Part shown: positions 52,712-64,000 of the stretch, one piece after another
How the letters are laid out: every line of letters begins with the position of its first letter
Numbering within the stretch: position 1 is the first letter of the stretch
NCBI RefSeq assembly: GCF_900177515.1
Contig: NZ_FXAK01000007.1
Span: 1,286,501 to 1,350,500, forward strand
Direction: 5' to 3'
Length of the DNA: 64,000 nt
Source: Azospirillum oryzae
Lineage (GTDB): Bacteria > Pseudomonadota > Alphaproteobacteria > Azospirillales > Azospirillaceae
Made by a program: the position numbers and the translations under genes
The notes under the pieces: model-generated
Database searches by the model: none
Told to the model about the DNA's origin: nothing
The model's input: only the letters and a program-made list of their open reading frames with translations

Positions 52712-55078
52712 CTACGCAGCGGCGTTCAGGATCTCGCGCAGCATCGGGGCGGACACCGGCTTGTGGATCAGGCGGTGACCGCTGCGCTGCACCTCGGCGA
52801 TGCGGGCGGGATCGGTATCGCCGGTCAGCACCACGGCGGGGACACGCACGCCGCAGACGCCGTAGATATCGCGGATCGCCTCCACCCCCGTCCGGCCTTC
52901 GCGCAGGCGATAGTCGGCGACGATCATCGCCGGCTGCCTGCCGAGATTCAGCAGCGACGCGATCGCCTCGTCGGCCGAAACGGCGGCGACCACCTCGTAT
53001 CCCCATTCCTCCAGCATCGCCCGCATGCTGAGCAGGATGATGGTGTCATCGTCGACGATGACGATCAGCCCCTTGGCGTCCGGCAGTTCGGCCGGGCTGC
53101 GCACCGGCTTCGGAATCGGGCGCGGCACCGCCGCCGGCAGGTCGAGGAAGAAGCCGCTGCCACGGCCAGGCGTGGACCGCACCGCCACCCCATGCTCGAG
53201 CAGCCCGGCCAGCCGCCGCACGATGGCCAGTCCCAGGCCCAGGCCCTTGCGCCGGTCGCGCTCCGGATTGGCGAGCTGGGTGAACTCCTGGAAGATGTCT
53301 TCCGTCCGGTCGCCGGGGATGCCGATGCCCTGGTCGATCACCGCGAGCCGCAGAGATCCGCCGCGGTGCAGGCAGCCGACCAGGATATGGCCGCGCTCGG
53401 TGTAGCGGATGGCGTTCTCGATCAGGTTGCGCAGGATGCGCTCCAGCAGGGCGGGGTCGCTGCTGGTCCAGGCGGAGGTCGGGACATGGCGCAGGGTCAG
53501 TCCGGATTCGGTGGCGCGGATGCGGTATTCCTCGGCCAGCCGGTCCAGCAGGGGTCCGAGCGCGAAATCGGTGACGCTGGGTTTCACCACCCCGGCATCG
53601 AGCCGCGACACGTCCAGCAGGCTGTCCAGCATCACCCGGAGGCCGTTCAGCGAATCGGTCATGCTGGCCAGCAACGGTGACGTGGGGTGGTCCTGCAGCT
53701 TGTCCGATAACGCGTGGGCGAAGAAGAACAGCGACTGCAGCGGCTGGCGCAGGTCGTGGCTGGCGGCGGCGAGGAACTTGGTCTTGGCGCGGTCGGCCCG
53801 CTGGGCCTCGTCGCGGGCTTGGACCGCCTCGACCCTCGCCGCCTCCGCCTCGTCGCGGGCGCGCAGGATCGCGTCCTCGGCGGCCTTGCGGGCGGTGATG
53901 TCGCGCATGATGCCGGTGTACATGCGGCGCTTGCCGACATGCCATTCGCCGACCGACAGGTCGAGCGGGAAGGTGGAGCCGTCCTTGCGCAGCCCTTCCA
54001 CCTCGCGGCCGATTCCGACGATCCGCCGCTCTCCCGTCCGGTGGTAGCGGTCGAGATAGCCGTCATGGGCGCTCCGGTACGGCTCCGGCATCAGCATGTT
54101 GACGTTGCGGCCGATCACCTCCTCGGCGCGATAGCCGAAGGTTTTCTCCGCCGCATGGTTGAAGGATTCGACGGTGCCCTGGTCGTTGATCAGGACGATG
54201 GGGTCGACCGCGGTGTCGACGATGGCGCGATAGCGCGCCTCCTGCTCCGCCGTCCGTTCCGCCTGCTGCCGGCGGTCCAGTAAAGACGACAGCATCGCCA
54301 GCGAGAGCAGAAGCAGCGTGCCCACCCCGGTCATGATCGCCAGCAGCGGGGGGGACAGCGCCATCCGCTGCCCGGAGGCGGTCGTCGCATGGGCCGGCAT
54401 GGTGTGGTAAGGGCCCATGCTGTCGAGCGTTGCGGTGCCCGCCTCGGTTATCGGCTCCATCCCGGCCGCGGCCATGCCGGTGTAGTGCATCGTCACCACG
54501 CCCATGCCCAGCAGAACGGCACCGGCGGCCCGCTGCAGCGGGCGCTGGGTCCGGAAGGCCAGCCACAAGGCCGCGGTGGAGGCGACGATGGCGACGGCGA
54601 CAGAGACGGCGACCAGAACGGCGTCGTAGGACAGCTCCATATCCATTTGCATGCCCGCCATCCCCACATAATGCATGCTGACGATGCCCAGCCCCGTCAG
54701 CGTTCCCGCCACCGGCAGGGTGTAGCGGCGCGGGCGGTTGCGGGCGACGGCGAACAGGCCGGCACCCGAAACGGCGACCGCCAGCACGAAGGACAAAGCG
54801 GTGAGCCCGGCGTCGTAGCTGATCGGTATGTCGCTGCGATAGGCGAGCATGCCGATGAAGTGCATCGACCATATCCCGGCCCCAAGGGCCAGCGCCGCAC
54901 TCATCAGCCGCCGGCCATTGCCCGGACCGCCGCCGGCGCCGTCGCGGCGGGGATGCGTGATGGTGGGGTGGGCCGTGCCGTTGCCGGTGTGATGGGCGAG
55001 ATCCAGAGCCACATAACCGCCGAACACGGCGATTACGTATGAGAGTGCGACGAGGAGGGGATCGTAATGGCCGGGCAC
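52712..55078 (-). CDS. MHYT-domain hybrid sensor histidine kinase
   Basis: About 788 residues. N-terminal MHYT sensor with at least seven membrane helices and three His motifs (SMHFIGM, SMHYVGM, TMHYTGM) that may bind copper and sense gas. Then a PAS domain (about 280-400, including FGYRAEEVIGRNVNMLMPEP), HisKA with SHDLRQPLQ, HATPase (NLIENAIRYTE, GLGLAIVRRL) and a C-terminal receiver with DYRLREG as phosphoacceptor region. I chose GTG at 55078 (MPGHYDPLLVALSYVIAVF) since MHYT proteins start there; a TTG at 55147 is also in frame. SHDLRQPL kinases with a receiver are typical of this group. No response regulator is adjacent. Confidence 0.88.
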   Translation of the reverse strand: MPGHYDPLLVALSYVIAVFGGYVALDLAHHTGNGTAHPTITHPRRDGAGGGPGNGRRLMSAALALGAGIWSMHFIGMLAYRSDIPISYDAGLTALSFVLAVAVSGAGLFAVARNRPRRYTLPVAGTLTGLGIVSMHYVGMAGMQMDMELSYDAVLVAVSVAVAIVASTAALWLAFRTQRPLQRAAGAVLLGMGVVTMHYTGMAAAGMEPITEAGTATLDSMGPYHTMPAHATTASGQRMALSPPLLAIMTGVGTLLLLSLAMLSSLLDRRQQAERTAEQEARYRAIVDTAVDPIVLINDQGTVESFNHAAEKTFGYRAEEVIGRNVNMLMPEPYRSAHDGYLDRYHRTGERRIVGIGREVEGLRKDGSTFPLDLSVGEWHVGKRRMYTGIMRDITARKAAEDAILRARDEAEAARVEAVQARDEAQRADRAKTKFLAAASHDLRQPLQSLFFFAHALSDKLQDHPTSPLLASMTDSLNGLRVMLDSLLDVSRLDAGVVKPSVTDFALGPLLDRLAEEYRIRATESGLTLRHVPTSAWTSSDPALLERILRNLIENAIRYTERGHILVGCLHRGGSLRLAVIDQGIGIPGDRTEDIFQEFTQLANPERDRRKGLGLGLAIVRRLAGLLEHGVAVRSTPGRGSGFFLDLPAAVPRPIPKPVRSPAELPDAKGLIVIVDDDTIILLSMRAMLEEWGYEVVAAVSADEAIASLLNLGRQPAMIVADYRLREGRTGVEAIRDIYGVCGVRVPAVVLTGDTDPARIAEVQRSGHRLIHKPVSAPMLREILNAAA

Positions 55079-55227
55079 GGTGGGCTTTGCTGTTGTGGGA
55101 CTACGTTCGGGGATGGAGCAGACCTGATCGTGTGTGTACAGGAACAATTTGGGTGAAGGTGCCAGCCCCTTCCGTCAAACGAAAGGCTCGCCTTGGTGGT
55201 AGACAGGGACCTAGGACCTCCGTCGGG

Positions 55228-55830
55228 ATGTTTCAAATGAAAAGCGATTTCCCGCCCGGCCCCACGCGCGGGGCTGGCAAGCGTATCGCATCGCCAAGTC
55301 GGCCGAAGCAGCCGTGGCGGCTGTTGGCCCGCCTGCTGCGTCCGGTCGCAACCCTGCTCGCGGTCGGATATTTCCTTTTGGATGCGCTGGCCTACTGGGT
55401 GGTGCGGCCGGTGGTCCGCCGCATTGCTCGGCTGCCGCTGTTCGGGCGGATCGGCCGCTGGGTCGCCGGTCTGGGACCTTACCCGTCGCTGATTCTCGTC
55501 CTGGTGCCGCTGGCGTTGCTGGAGCCGGCCAAGCCGGTCGGGGCATGGCTGTTCGCCACCGGCCGCCCGATGGCCGGAGTCGCCGTGATCGTCGGGGCGG
55601 AACTGGTCAAGATCACGCTGGTGGAGCGGCTGTTCCACGTCGCCAAGCCGAAGCTGCTGACCATCGGCTGGTTCGCCCGGGGCTATGTTCGGGTAATGGC
55701 CTGGCTCGCCTGGCTGAAGGAGACCGCCCCCGCCCGCGCCGCCCGCCGCCTGCTGTACGCCCTCCGCCGCTTCGGCCGCCGGGTCGGGCGGCGGCTGTCG
55801 CTGATGATGCGGCGGGCGGCGCGGGGGTGA
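55228..55830 (+). CDS. Membrane protein of unknown function
   Basis: A 200-residue basic protein. After a Pro/Arg-rich N-terminus there are hydrophobic segments near 35-55 (LLRPVATLLAVGYFLLDAL), 83-105 (YPSLILVLVPLALLEPAKP) and 112-125 (GVAVIVGAELVKI). The C-terminus is strongly Arg-rich (RRLLYALRRFGRRVGRR). The stretch KPVGAWLFATGR and VERLFHVAKPKLLTI recurs in alphaproteobacterial proteins of unknown role. ATG at 55228 has a weak ribosome site; 55237 is an alternative. Divergent from the MHYT kinase; convergent with cobD with 3 bp between stops. Confidence 0.75.
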   Translation: MFQMKSDFPPGPTRGAGKRIASPSRPKQPWRLLARLLRPVATLLAVGYFLLDALAYWVVRPVVRRIARLPLFGRIGRWVAGLGPYPSLILVLVPLALLEPAKPVGAWLFATGRPMAGVAVIVGAELVKITLVERLFHVAKPKLLTIGWFARGYVRVMAWLAWLKETAPARAARRLLYALRRFGRRVGRRLSLMMRRAARG

Positions 55831-55833
55831 ACC

Positions 55834-56799
55834 TTATCCCAGCACCGCCAGCACCAGTGCGGAGGCGATCAGCAGGGCGCAGGCGCGGCGGTAGAGCACC
55901 AGTGCCCGGCCGATGTCGTCCGGAGTGGCGGCGGTGCGGCCGGGGCCGAGCCAGACATCCTCGATCCGGGTGGCGCCATAGACCCGCGGCCCGCCCAGCC
56001 GCAGATCGAGCGCGCCGGCCATCGCCGCCTCCGGCCAGCCGGCGTTCGGGGAGCGGTGGCGGTGGGCGTCCCGCCGGATCGATGCCCAGGCCTGCCGCGC
56101 GTCGGCCCCGCCGGTCATCCAGGCCGCCCCCACCAGCAGCAGGGCGGTCAGGCGCGATCCCGGCAGGTTGACCAGATCGTCCAGCCGCGCCGCCGCCCAG
56201 CCGAACGCCTCGTGGCGCGGGGTGCGGTGGCCGATCATGCTGTCCGCGGTGTTGATCGCCTTGTAGAGCGCCAGACCGGGCAGCCCGCCCACCAGCAGCC
56301 AGAAGGCCGGGGCAACCACCCCGTCGGAGAAATTCTCGGCGAGGCTTTCGATAGCGGCGCGAGCGACGGCGGGCTCGTCTAGCGTCGCCGGGTTGCGGCC
56401 GACGATCATCGACACCGCCTTGCGCGCGCCCTCCAGCCCACCGCTGCGGAAGCCCTTGGCAACGGCCGCCACATGGTCGTGCAGGCTGCGCTGGGCCAGC
56501 AGGGTGGAGGCCAGCACCGCCTCGGCCAGCCAGCCGAAGGGCAGCAGCCGGCAGACCCAGGCCACCGCCACCGCAACACCGCCCACCGTCAGCAGAAGCA
56601 CCGCAACCGCCAGCACGCCGAAAGCCTTGCGGCGGCCGAACCGGTCGCTCTCATGGTTGAGCGTACGGTCAAGCTGGGCGATAAGCGCTCCGATCCACAC
56701 GACCGGGTGACGGATGCGGGCGTAGAGTGGATCGGGATAGCCCGCCACCGCTTCGACGATGAGTGCGGTGGCGAGCAGGAAAGGATGCAGCAGCGGCAC
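55834..56799 (-). CDS. cobD: Adenosylcobinamide-phosphate synthase CobD/CbiB
   Basis: A 321-residue integral membrane protein. The family motifs HPVVWIGALI near the N-terminus, AARAAIESLAENFSDGVVAPAFW split (SLAENxSDGxxAP), LYKAINTADSMIGHR and SPNAGWPEAAMAGAL are clear. It attaches the aminopropanol arm to adenosylcobyric acid in cobalamin synthesis. GTG start at 56799 (VPLLHPFLLATALIVEA) fits family length; ATG starts further up are unlikely. Divergent from cobC with a 69-bp gap and no room for a cobalamin riboswitch. Confidence 0.93.
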   Translation of the reverse strand: MPLLHPFLLATALIVEAVAGYPDPLYARIRHPVVWIGALIAQLDRTLNHESDRFGRRKAFGVLAVAVLLLTVGGVAVAVAWVCRLLPFGWLAEAVLASTLLAQRSLHDHVAAVAKGFRSGGLEGARKAVSMIVGRNPATLDEPAVARAAIESLAENFSDGVVAPAFWLLVGGLPGLALYKAINTADSMIGHRTPRHEAFGWAAARLDDLVNLPGSRLTALLLVGAAWMTGGADARQAWASIRRDAHRHRSPNAGWPEAAMAGALDLRLGGPRVYGATRIEDVWLGPGRTAATPDDIGRALVLYRRACALLIASALVLAVLG

Positions 56800-56868
56800 G
56801 GGTGGGACGTTCCAGGCAATGGGGCGGCGCGCTGGCCGCGCGTCGGTGATTGAGGAAGAGGCGCGATC

Positions 56869-57963
56869 ATGGCCGAAGAGTGCCCGGCGACCAAGCCGAG
56901 CGTGACGGACGAACGGCAGACGGGGAAACGGGAAGTGGCCGGCGGCACCCTGCTGCATGGCGGGGACCTCGACGGCGCCCGCGCCGCGTTCCCGGATGCG
57001 CCGGAGCCGTGGATCGACCTGTCCACCGGCATCAACCCCTGGCCCTATCCGCTGCCGCCTGTGCGGCCGGATGCCTGGAGCCGGCTGCCCGGCCGCGGCG
57101 AGGAGGCCGCGCTGCGGAGCGCGGCGGCGGCCTGCTATGGCGCGCCTTCGGCGGATGTGGTGGCTGCGGCGTCGGGATCGCAGGCGCTGATCCAGTTGCT
57201 GCCGCGGCTGCGCGCGCCGGGCCGCGTCGCCGTCCTGGGGCCGACCTATGCCGAGCATGCCCGCTGCTGGGCGCTGGCCGGCCATGACGTCCGGATGGTG
57301 GAGGGGGTGGAGGAGGCCGACGTCCTGGTGATCGTCAACCCGAACAACCCCGACGGCCGGCGCTGGCCCGCCGCCCGCCTGCTGGAACTTGCCGATGCGC
57401 AGCATGCCCGCGGCGGCTGGCTGGTGGTGGATGAGGCCTTTGCCGACATGCGGCCGCAGGACAGCCTCGCGGCACATGCCGGCAAACCGGGGCTGGTGGT
57501 CCTGCGGTCCTTCGGCAAATTCTTCGGGCTAGCGGGGCTGCGGCTGGGAATCGCGCTGGCGCCGGTCGCGCTGGCGATGGCGTTGCGCGAGGCCATCGGC
57601 CCCTGGGCGGTGTCGGGACCGGGGCTGGCCATCGCCACGGCGGCGCTGGGCGACCGCCATTGGATCGAGGCGACCAGAGGGCGGCTGGCGGCGGCGGCGG
57701 CGGAACTGGACCGCCTGCTGGAGCGGGCCGGCCTGCGCGTGGTCGGCGGGACCGAGCTGTACCGTCTCGTCGAGGACCCGCGGGCACCGGCGCTGTATCG
57801 CGCCCTGGGCGAGGCCGGGATCCTCGTGCGCCGATTCGAACAGCGGCCGGACTGGCTGCGATTCGGATTGCCGGGCGCAGCCGGGGAGTGGCAGCGGCTT
57901 GGTGTCGCATTGGGCGTTGAAGGAAGCAGGGCGCTGCAACCGCGTGAAACGTCAGCACCTTGA
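56869..57963 (+). CDS. cobC: L-threonine-O-3-phosphate decarboxylase (CobC family PLP enzyme)
   Basis: A 364-residue fold-type I PLP enzyme. LLHGGDLDGARAAFP and WIDLSTGINPWPYP are the CobC-type start. PLP contacts are ASGSQALIQLLPRL, VNPNNPDGR, VVDEAFADM and the Schiff-base Lys in LRSFGKFFGLAGLRLG. It makes (R)-1-amino-2-propanol phosphate used by CobD, so the divergent pair are consecutive steps. GAGGAAGAGG lies before the ATG at 56869. The C-terminal arm ends with a short Arg/Pro tail. Confidence 0.92.
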   Translation: MAEECPATKPSVTDERQTGKREVAGGTLLHGGDLDGARAAFPDAPEPWIDLSTGINPWPYPLPPVRPDAWSRLPGRGEEAALRSAAAACYGAPSADVVAAASGSQALIQLLPRLRAPGRVAVLGPTYAEHARCWALAGHDVRMVEGVEEADVLVIVNPNNPDGRRWPAARLLELADAQHARGGWLVVDEAFADMRPQDSLAAHAGKPGLVVLRSFGKFFGLAGLRLGIALAPVALAMALREAIGPWAVSGPGLAIATAALGDRHWIEATRGRLAAAAAELDRLLERAGLRVVGGTELYRLVEDPRAPALYRALGEAGILVRRFEQRPDWLRFGLPGAAGEWQRLGVALGVEGSRALQPRETSAP

Positions 57964-57988
57964 ACAATCGGCGAAAATTTTATATACT
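57960..57988 (+). promoter_or_regulatory. Promoter of the PAS-GGDEF gene
   Basis: TTGAAC (57960-57965) and TATACT (57983-57988) are 17 bp apart, in an AT-rich island just after the cobC stop. The downstream gene start at 58082 leaves a 5' leader of about 85 bases. Confidence 0.62.
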
Positions 57989-58081
57989 CAACCGCTTTTA
58001 GAAATCCGGCCGTCACACTTCGACCCTGTCGGAAATCGCCGGCATTGCGGGGACATAAAATTCTATGAAACACTCTCGGCC

Positions 58082-59737
58082 ATGCCGGTTCCGGGTTGCA
58101 TGGTGATGATGTCAGGCCGTGGTGTGGATGACGGGCGCGAAACCGCGTTTTCGGCCTTTGACCGCCTGCCGGTCGGGGTTTGCCTCGTCACGGCTTCGGG
58201 GATCATCCACCACGCGAATCCGGCCCTGCATGACCTGCTGGGCTGTGAGGCGGGCGGTCTCCCCGGCCGCAGCCTGTGCGAGTTCGCACTCGATCATGGC
58301 GGCCCCGGCGGCGCCGCGCAGGAGACGGGACAGGCGTTCCGCATCTTGCGGAACGACGGTTCCGCACGCTGGGTGACGGTTGCGGAAAGGCCGTGGGACA
58401 GCGGGGCGGACGGCGATGCCGGCATGCAGCGGCTGCTGACCGTGACGGACGTCGATTCACTGTACCGGCAGACCGGGGGTGCGATCGATACCGCCGCCTG
58501 CACCGAGAAGCCGGTGGTCGACGCTCTGCTGGAAGCCTCGCCGGTGCCGCTGTTCGTCAAGGACGCCGCCGGCCAGTACATCGCGGTCAACCATGCCTTT
58601 TCCCGTCTGACCGGCATCGCCCGCGACGAGATGCTGCGGCAAACCGCGTTCGCGCTGACCGGGCCCGACATGGCGAGCCAGCATGTTGGCCACGACCGCG
58701 ACCTGCTGGAGCATGACGGCAGCGTCCGGTACGAGGCGCCGATCTGTACGGCCGAAGGCGCGATGCGGATGGTCAACCTGACCAAGACGGCCTTCCACGA
58801 TGGATCGGGCAAGCCGGCGGGCATCGTCGGCGCCATCCACGAGCTGACCGAAGCGCGCCCGAACGAGGAGCGGCTGGAGGCCATCCTCGAACAGAGTCCG
58901 ATCGGCGTTTCGGTGTCCCGGCGCGACGACGGCCGGATCATCTTCGTCAACACCCGCTTCGCCGAGCTGATCGGCCTGCCGCGCGAAAAGCTGATCGGCA
59001 GCCGGGCCCGCGACTATTACCTGGACAGCCACCAGCGCCTGCGCGTCCTGGAAAGGCTGCGCGGCGGCGGCGGCGGCGTCACCAACATGGAGGTCCAGTT
59101 CAAGCGGGCCGACGGCTCGCCCTTCTGGACGCTGTTCACGGTGAATCAGGCGGTGATCCAGGGCATGGCGGTCAATCTTGCCTGGATCTACGACTACACC
59201 GAGCGCCGCAGCATGGAAGAGGCGCTGCGCGACATGGCATCGCGCGATCCGCTGACTGGCATCTACAACCGGCGCTCCTTCATGGACATGGCCCGCGCCC
59301 AACTGGCCCGTGCCCACCGGTTCCACGAGCCGCTGTCCGTCTTCGTCCTCGACGTCGACCATTTCAAGCGCATCAACGACACCTTCGGCCATGCCACCGG
59401 CGACGACGCGCTGCGCATGGTGGCGGCCGGCTGTCAGGCGATTCTACGGGAATACGACATTCTCGGCCGGCTGGGCGGGGAGGAGTTCGTGGTGGTCCTG
59501 CCCGGCGCCACCGCGGACGAGAGCCGCGTGGTGGCCGAACGGGTGCGCCGCCATCTGGCCCGCATGCCGATCGAGGCGACCGACGGCACCTTCCGCCTGA
59601 CCGCGAGCATCGGCATCGCCGGGCTGGAGGGGGCCACCGACACGCTGGAGCGGGCGATCCACCGTGCCGATCTGGCGCTCTATCGGGCGAAGCACCTCGG
59701 CCGCAATCGGGTCGCGGTGTTCGAGCCGGGAATGTAG
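58082..59737 (+). CDS. Diguanylate cyclase with tandem PAS domains
   Basis: About 551 residues, no membrane segment. Three PAS-like domains in order: about 20-130 ([21 protein letters not shown]), about 150-265 ([21 protein letters not shown]) and about 270-390 ([21 protein letters not shown]). The GGDEF domain spans about 395-551 with [12 protein letters not shown], the GTP-site [14 protein letters not shown] and active-site GGEEF. No RxxD inhibitory site is seen directly before GGEEF ([14 protein letters not shown]; the R-E-Y-D lies 8 residues upstream, so weak product control is possible). It should make c-di-GMP. The ATG at 58082 is chosen; two later ATGs at about 58100 are alternatives. 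Confidence 0.9.
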   Translation: MPVPGCMVMMSGRGVDDGRETAFSAFDRLPVGVCLVTASGIIHHANPALHDLLGCEAGGLPGRSLCEFALDHGGPGGAAQETGQAFRILRNDGSARWVTVAERPWDSGADGDAGMQRLLTVTDVDSLYRQTGGAIDTAACTEKPVVDALLEASPVPLFVKDAAGQYIAVNHAFSRLTGIARDEMLRQTAFALTGPDMASQHVGHDRDLLEHDGSVRYEAPICTAEGAMRMVNLTKTAFHDGSGKPAGIVGAIHELTEARPNEERLEAILEQSPIGVSVSRRDDGRIIFVNTRFAELIGLPREKLIGSRARDYYLDSHQRLRVLERLRGGGGGVTNMEVQFKRADGSPFWTLFTVNQAVIQGMAVNLAWIYDYTERRSMEEALRDMASRDPLTGIYNRRSFMDMARAQLARAHRFHEPLSVFVLDVDHFKRINDTFGHATGDDALRMVAAGCQAILREYDILGRLGGEEFVVVLPGATADESRVVAERVRRHLARMPIEATDGTFRLTASIGIAGLEGATDTLERAIHRADLALYRAKHLGRNRVAVFEPGM

Positions 59738-59811
59738 GCTGGCGACGGATTCCGAAACGCAATTTGCCGTGATGGCGCGGCTGCTGGCCGACGACCTGAC
59801 GGTGCAGTGGA

Positions 59812-60732
59812 TCAGTCGGACGGTCCGTCCGGCGCCCGGTCCAGATTGACGATGCCGACCACCCGGTTGCCGTTGCCGACATAGGTCAGCTGGTCGAACC
59901 CGACCATGCGGGCCAGCGCGATCCCGCGGCCGTGGGTGGCGTTCGACTGCGAGGCATCGACCGACAGGTAGCGGTTGAAGTCGAAGCCCGCCCCCATGTC
60001 GGTCACGGTGAAGATCACGCGGCTGTCGCTGCGCTCCACATGCACGGTGGCGTATTTGTCGCGATGCTCGGCCGAGGCCAGCCGCGCTTCGATCTCGCGC
60101 GCCAGCATGCCGCTGGCCTTCAGACGGCCCTTCGCCTCGAACCCGATGCCGAGGTTGCCGTGCTCCACCGCATTCACCAGGATCTCCGACAGGCCGAAGG
60201 TCAGGCTGTGGGCGGTGGCGGCGACGGATGACAGGGTGATGGCGAGATTCTGCGCCTCCTGCAGGGTACGGAAGCGGAAACGCCCGTCGCGCAGCAGGCC
60301 GATGGCGTCGGACCGGGAGCGCAGGTCGCCCTGCAGGCTCCTCAGCCGCCCGGTCGTCTCCTCCGCCGCGCGGACGACGGAGCGCAGCAGCGCGCCGTCA
60401 TAGGGCTTGATGAGGTAGTAGAAGACGCCGGCGCGGATGGCGGCCGCGATCTCCGAACTGCTGTCGGAGATGGTCTGGACGATGACGGGGATGTCGGCCA
60501 GATGCGGTTCCTGCTTCATCCGTTCATACAGTTCCAGCCCATCGCCGTCGGCGAGCCGCCGGTCGAGCAGAACGACATGGATCGCCGACCCGCTGGCCGA
60601 CAGGAACTCCCACGCCTGCGCCATGGTCCCGGCCTCCAGCGTGCGGTAGCCGATGCGGGAGAGATAGCCGGCAACGATGGCGCGGGTCATTTCCTCGTCA
60701 TCGACGACCAGAGCGGTGACGGCATCGGCCAT
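59812..60732 (-). CDS. Response regulator with receiver and anti-sigma-type HATPase domain
   Basis: A 306-residue cytosolic protein. Receiver domain at 5-125: acid pocket DDEE at 11-14, phosphoacceptor Asp57 (VVLLDRRLADG), conserved Lys in YYLIKPYDG. A HATPase_c domain follows (about 150-300) with N-box EILVNAVEHGNLGI and G-box HGRGIALARMVGFD, of the RsbW/anti-sigma serine kinase type rather than a histidine kinase. No HisKA domain. This architecture lets a phosphorelay switch an anti-sigma-like module. It lies between a cyclase and a multi-step kinase whose HPt domain could phosphorylate it. Output partner not in the window. Confidence 0.88.
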   Translation of the reverse strand: MADAVTALVVDDEEMTRAIVAGYLSRIGYRTLEAGTMAQAWEFLSASGSAIHVVLLDRRLADGDGLELYERMKQEPHLADIPVIVQTISDSSSEIAAAIRAGVFYYLIKPYDGALLRSVVRAAEETTGRLRSLQGDLRSRSDAIGLLRDGRFRFRTLQEAQNLAITLSSVAATAHSLTFGLSEILVNAVEHGNLGIGFEAKGRLKASGMLAREIEARLASAEHRDKYATVHVERSDSRVIFTVTDMGAGFDFNRYLSVDASQSNATHGRGIALARMVGFDQLTYVGNGNRVVGIVNLDRAPDGPSD

Positions 60733-60864
60733 GGTCGGCGTCTACTCCAGCGTTTCGGGGAGCGGGATCGGGAAATCCACGGCATTTTACAGAAACTGAC
60801 GCTATTGCACAATCACCGGCGGCACTGCGTCGCAGCAAGGGTGTCCGGCGACCCGGTCAGCGGT

Positions 60865-64000
<3,136 letters not shown>

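Noticed and set aside
56800..56868. Possible cobalamin riboswitch between cobD and cobC
   Set aside because: Only 69 bp are available and no B12 box is present.

Overview
The window is a very GC-rich, densely coding bacterial chromosome segment. Gene content points to an alphaproteobacterium of the Rhodospirillales, most likely Azospirillum or a close relative. The supporting genes are a fused anthranilate synthase trpE(G) behind a Trp-Trp-Trp leader peptide, PopZ, a GapR-type DUF2312 protein, the short aa3 oxidase subunit IV, a three-gene pntAA-pntAB-pntB transhydrogenase, and the block purN-purM / DUF2066 - CDP-alcohol transferase - PerM - HdaA. The genus is inferred from this content, not proven. 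No insertion sequence, prophage, CRISPR array or rRNA operon was seen.

Layout: 1-5.5 kb holds, on the minus strand, a sulfurtransferase cut by the window edge, AlaX, a cysteine synthase, a NUDIX hydrolase and an HtrA-like protein whose catalytic triad is lost, followed by three small genes. 5.6-6.3 kb carries tRNA-Asn and tRNA-Cys, each with its own promoter and terminator. 6.4-12.4 kb carries pcm, a rhodanese, tolC, popZ and valS, ending in a REP-like inverted repeat. 12.5-18.4 kb has a cytochrome oxidase subunit, purMN, and divergently a cell-envelope and replication-control operon ending in hdaA. 18.4-23.8 kb has an atypical SDR, a MarR-type regulator, a 32-residue membrane peptide, an AAA+ ATPase with a glycine-rich N-terminus, hutG and a small exported protein.

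23.9-32.7 kb is an exopolysaccharide locus. A polymerase/ligase-like membrane protein, a GT4, a Wzz-like protein and a GT2 run rightward, each overlapping or nearly touching the next. An XRE regulator, a second GT2 and a very long multi-SLBB export protein run leftward. 32.9-35.6 kb has an acetylpolyamine amidohydrolase and an N-carbamoylputrescine amidase flanking a SprA-like putative metalloprotease, suggesting local putrescine metabolism. 36-41.7 kb has a MarR regulator with a candidate operator, a two-module pentapeptide-repeat protein, phoU, the trp attenuator with trpE(G), and gapR.

42-48.5 kb has the pnt operon, a DUF1330 protein, a 42-residue membrane peptide and a sulfonate/nitrate/taurine-type ABC importer. 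48.5-55 kb (minus strand) has threonine dehydratase coupled to a membrane-anchored penicillin-acylase-like enzyme, and an MHYT hybrid kinase. 55.2-58 kb has a membrane protein and the cobalamin side-chain genes cobD/cobC. 58-64 kb is a signalling cluster: a PAS-GGDEF cyclase, a REC-HATPase protein and a BarA-like multi-step hybrid kinase cut by the right edge.

Start sites, promoters and terminators were called by eye; no database search or folding program was run.
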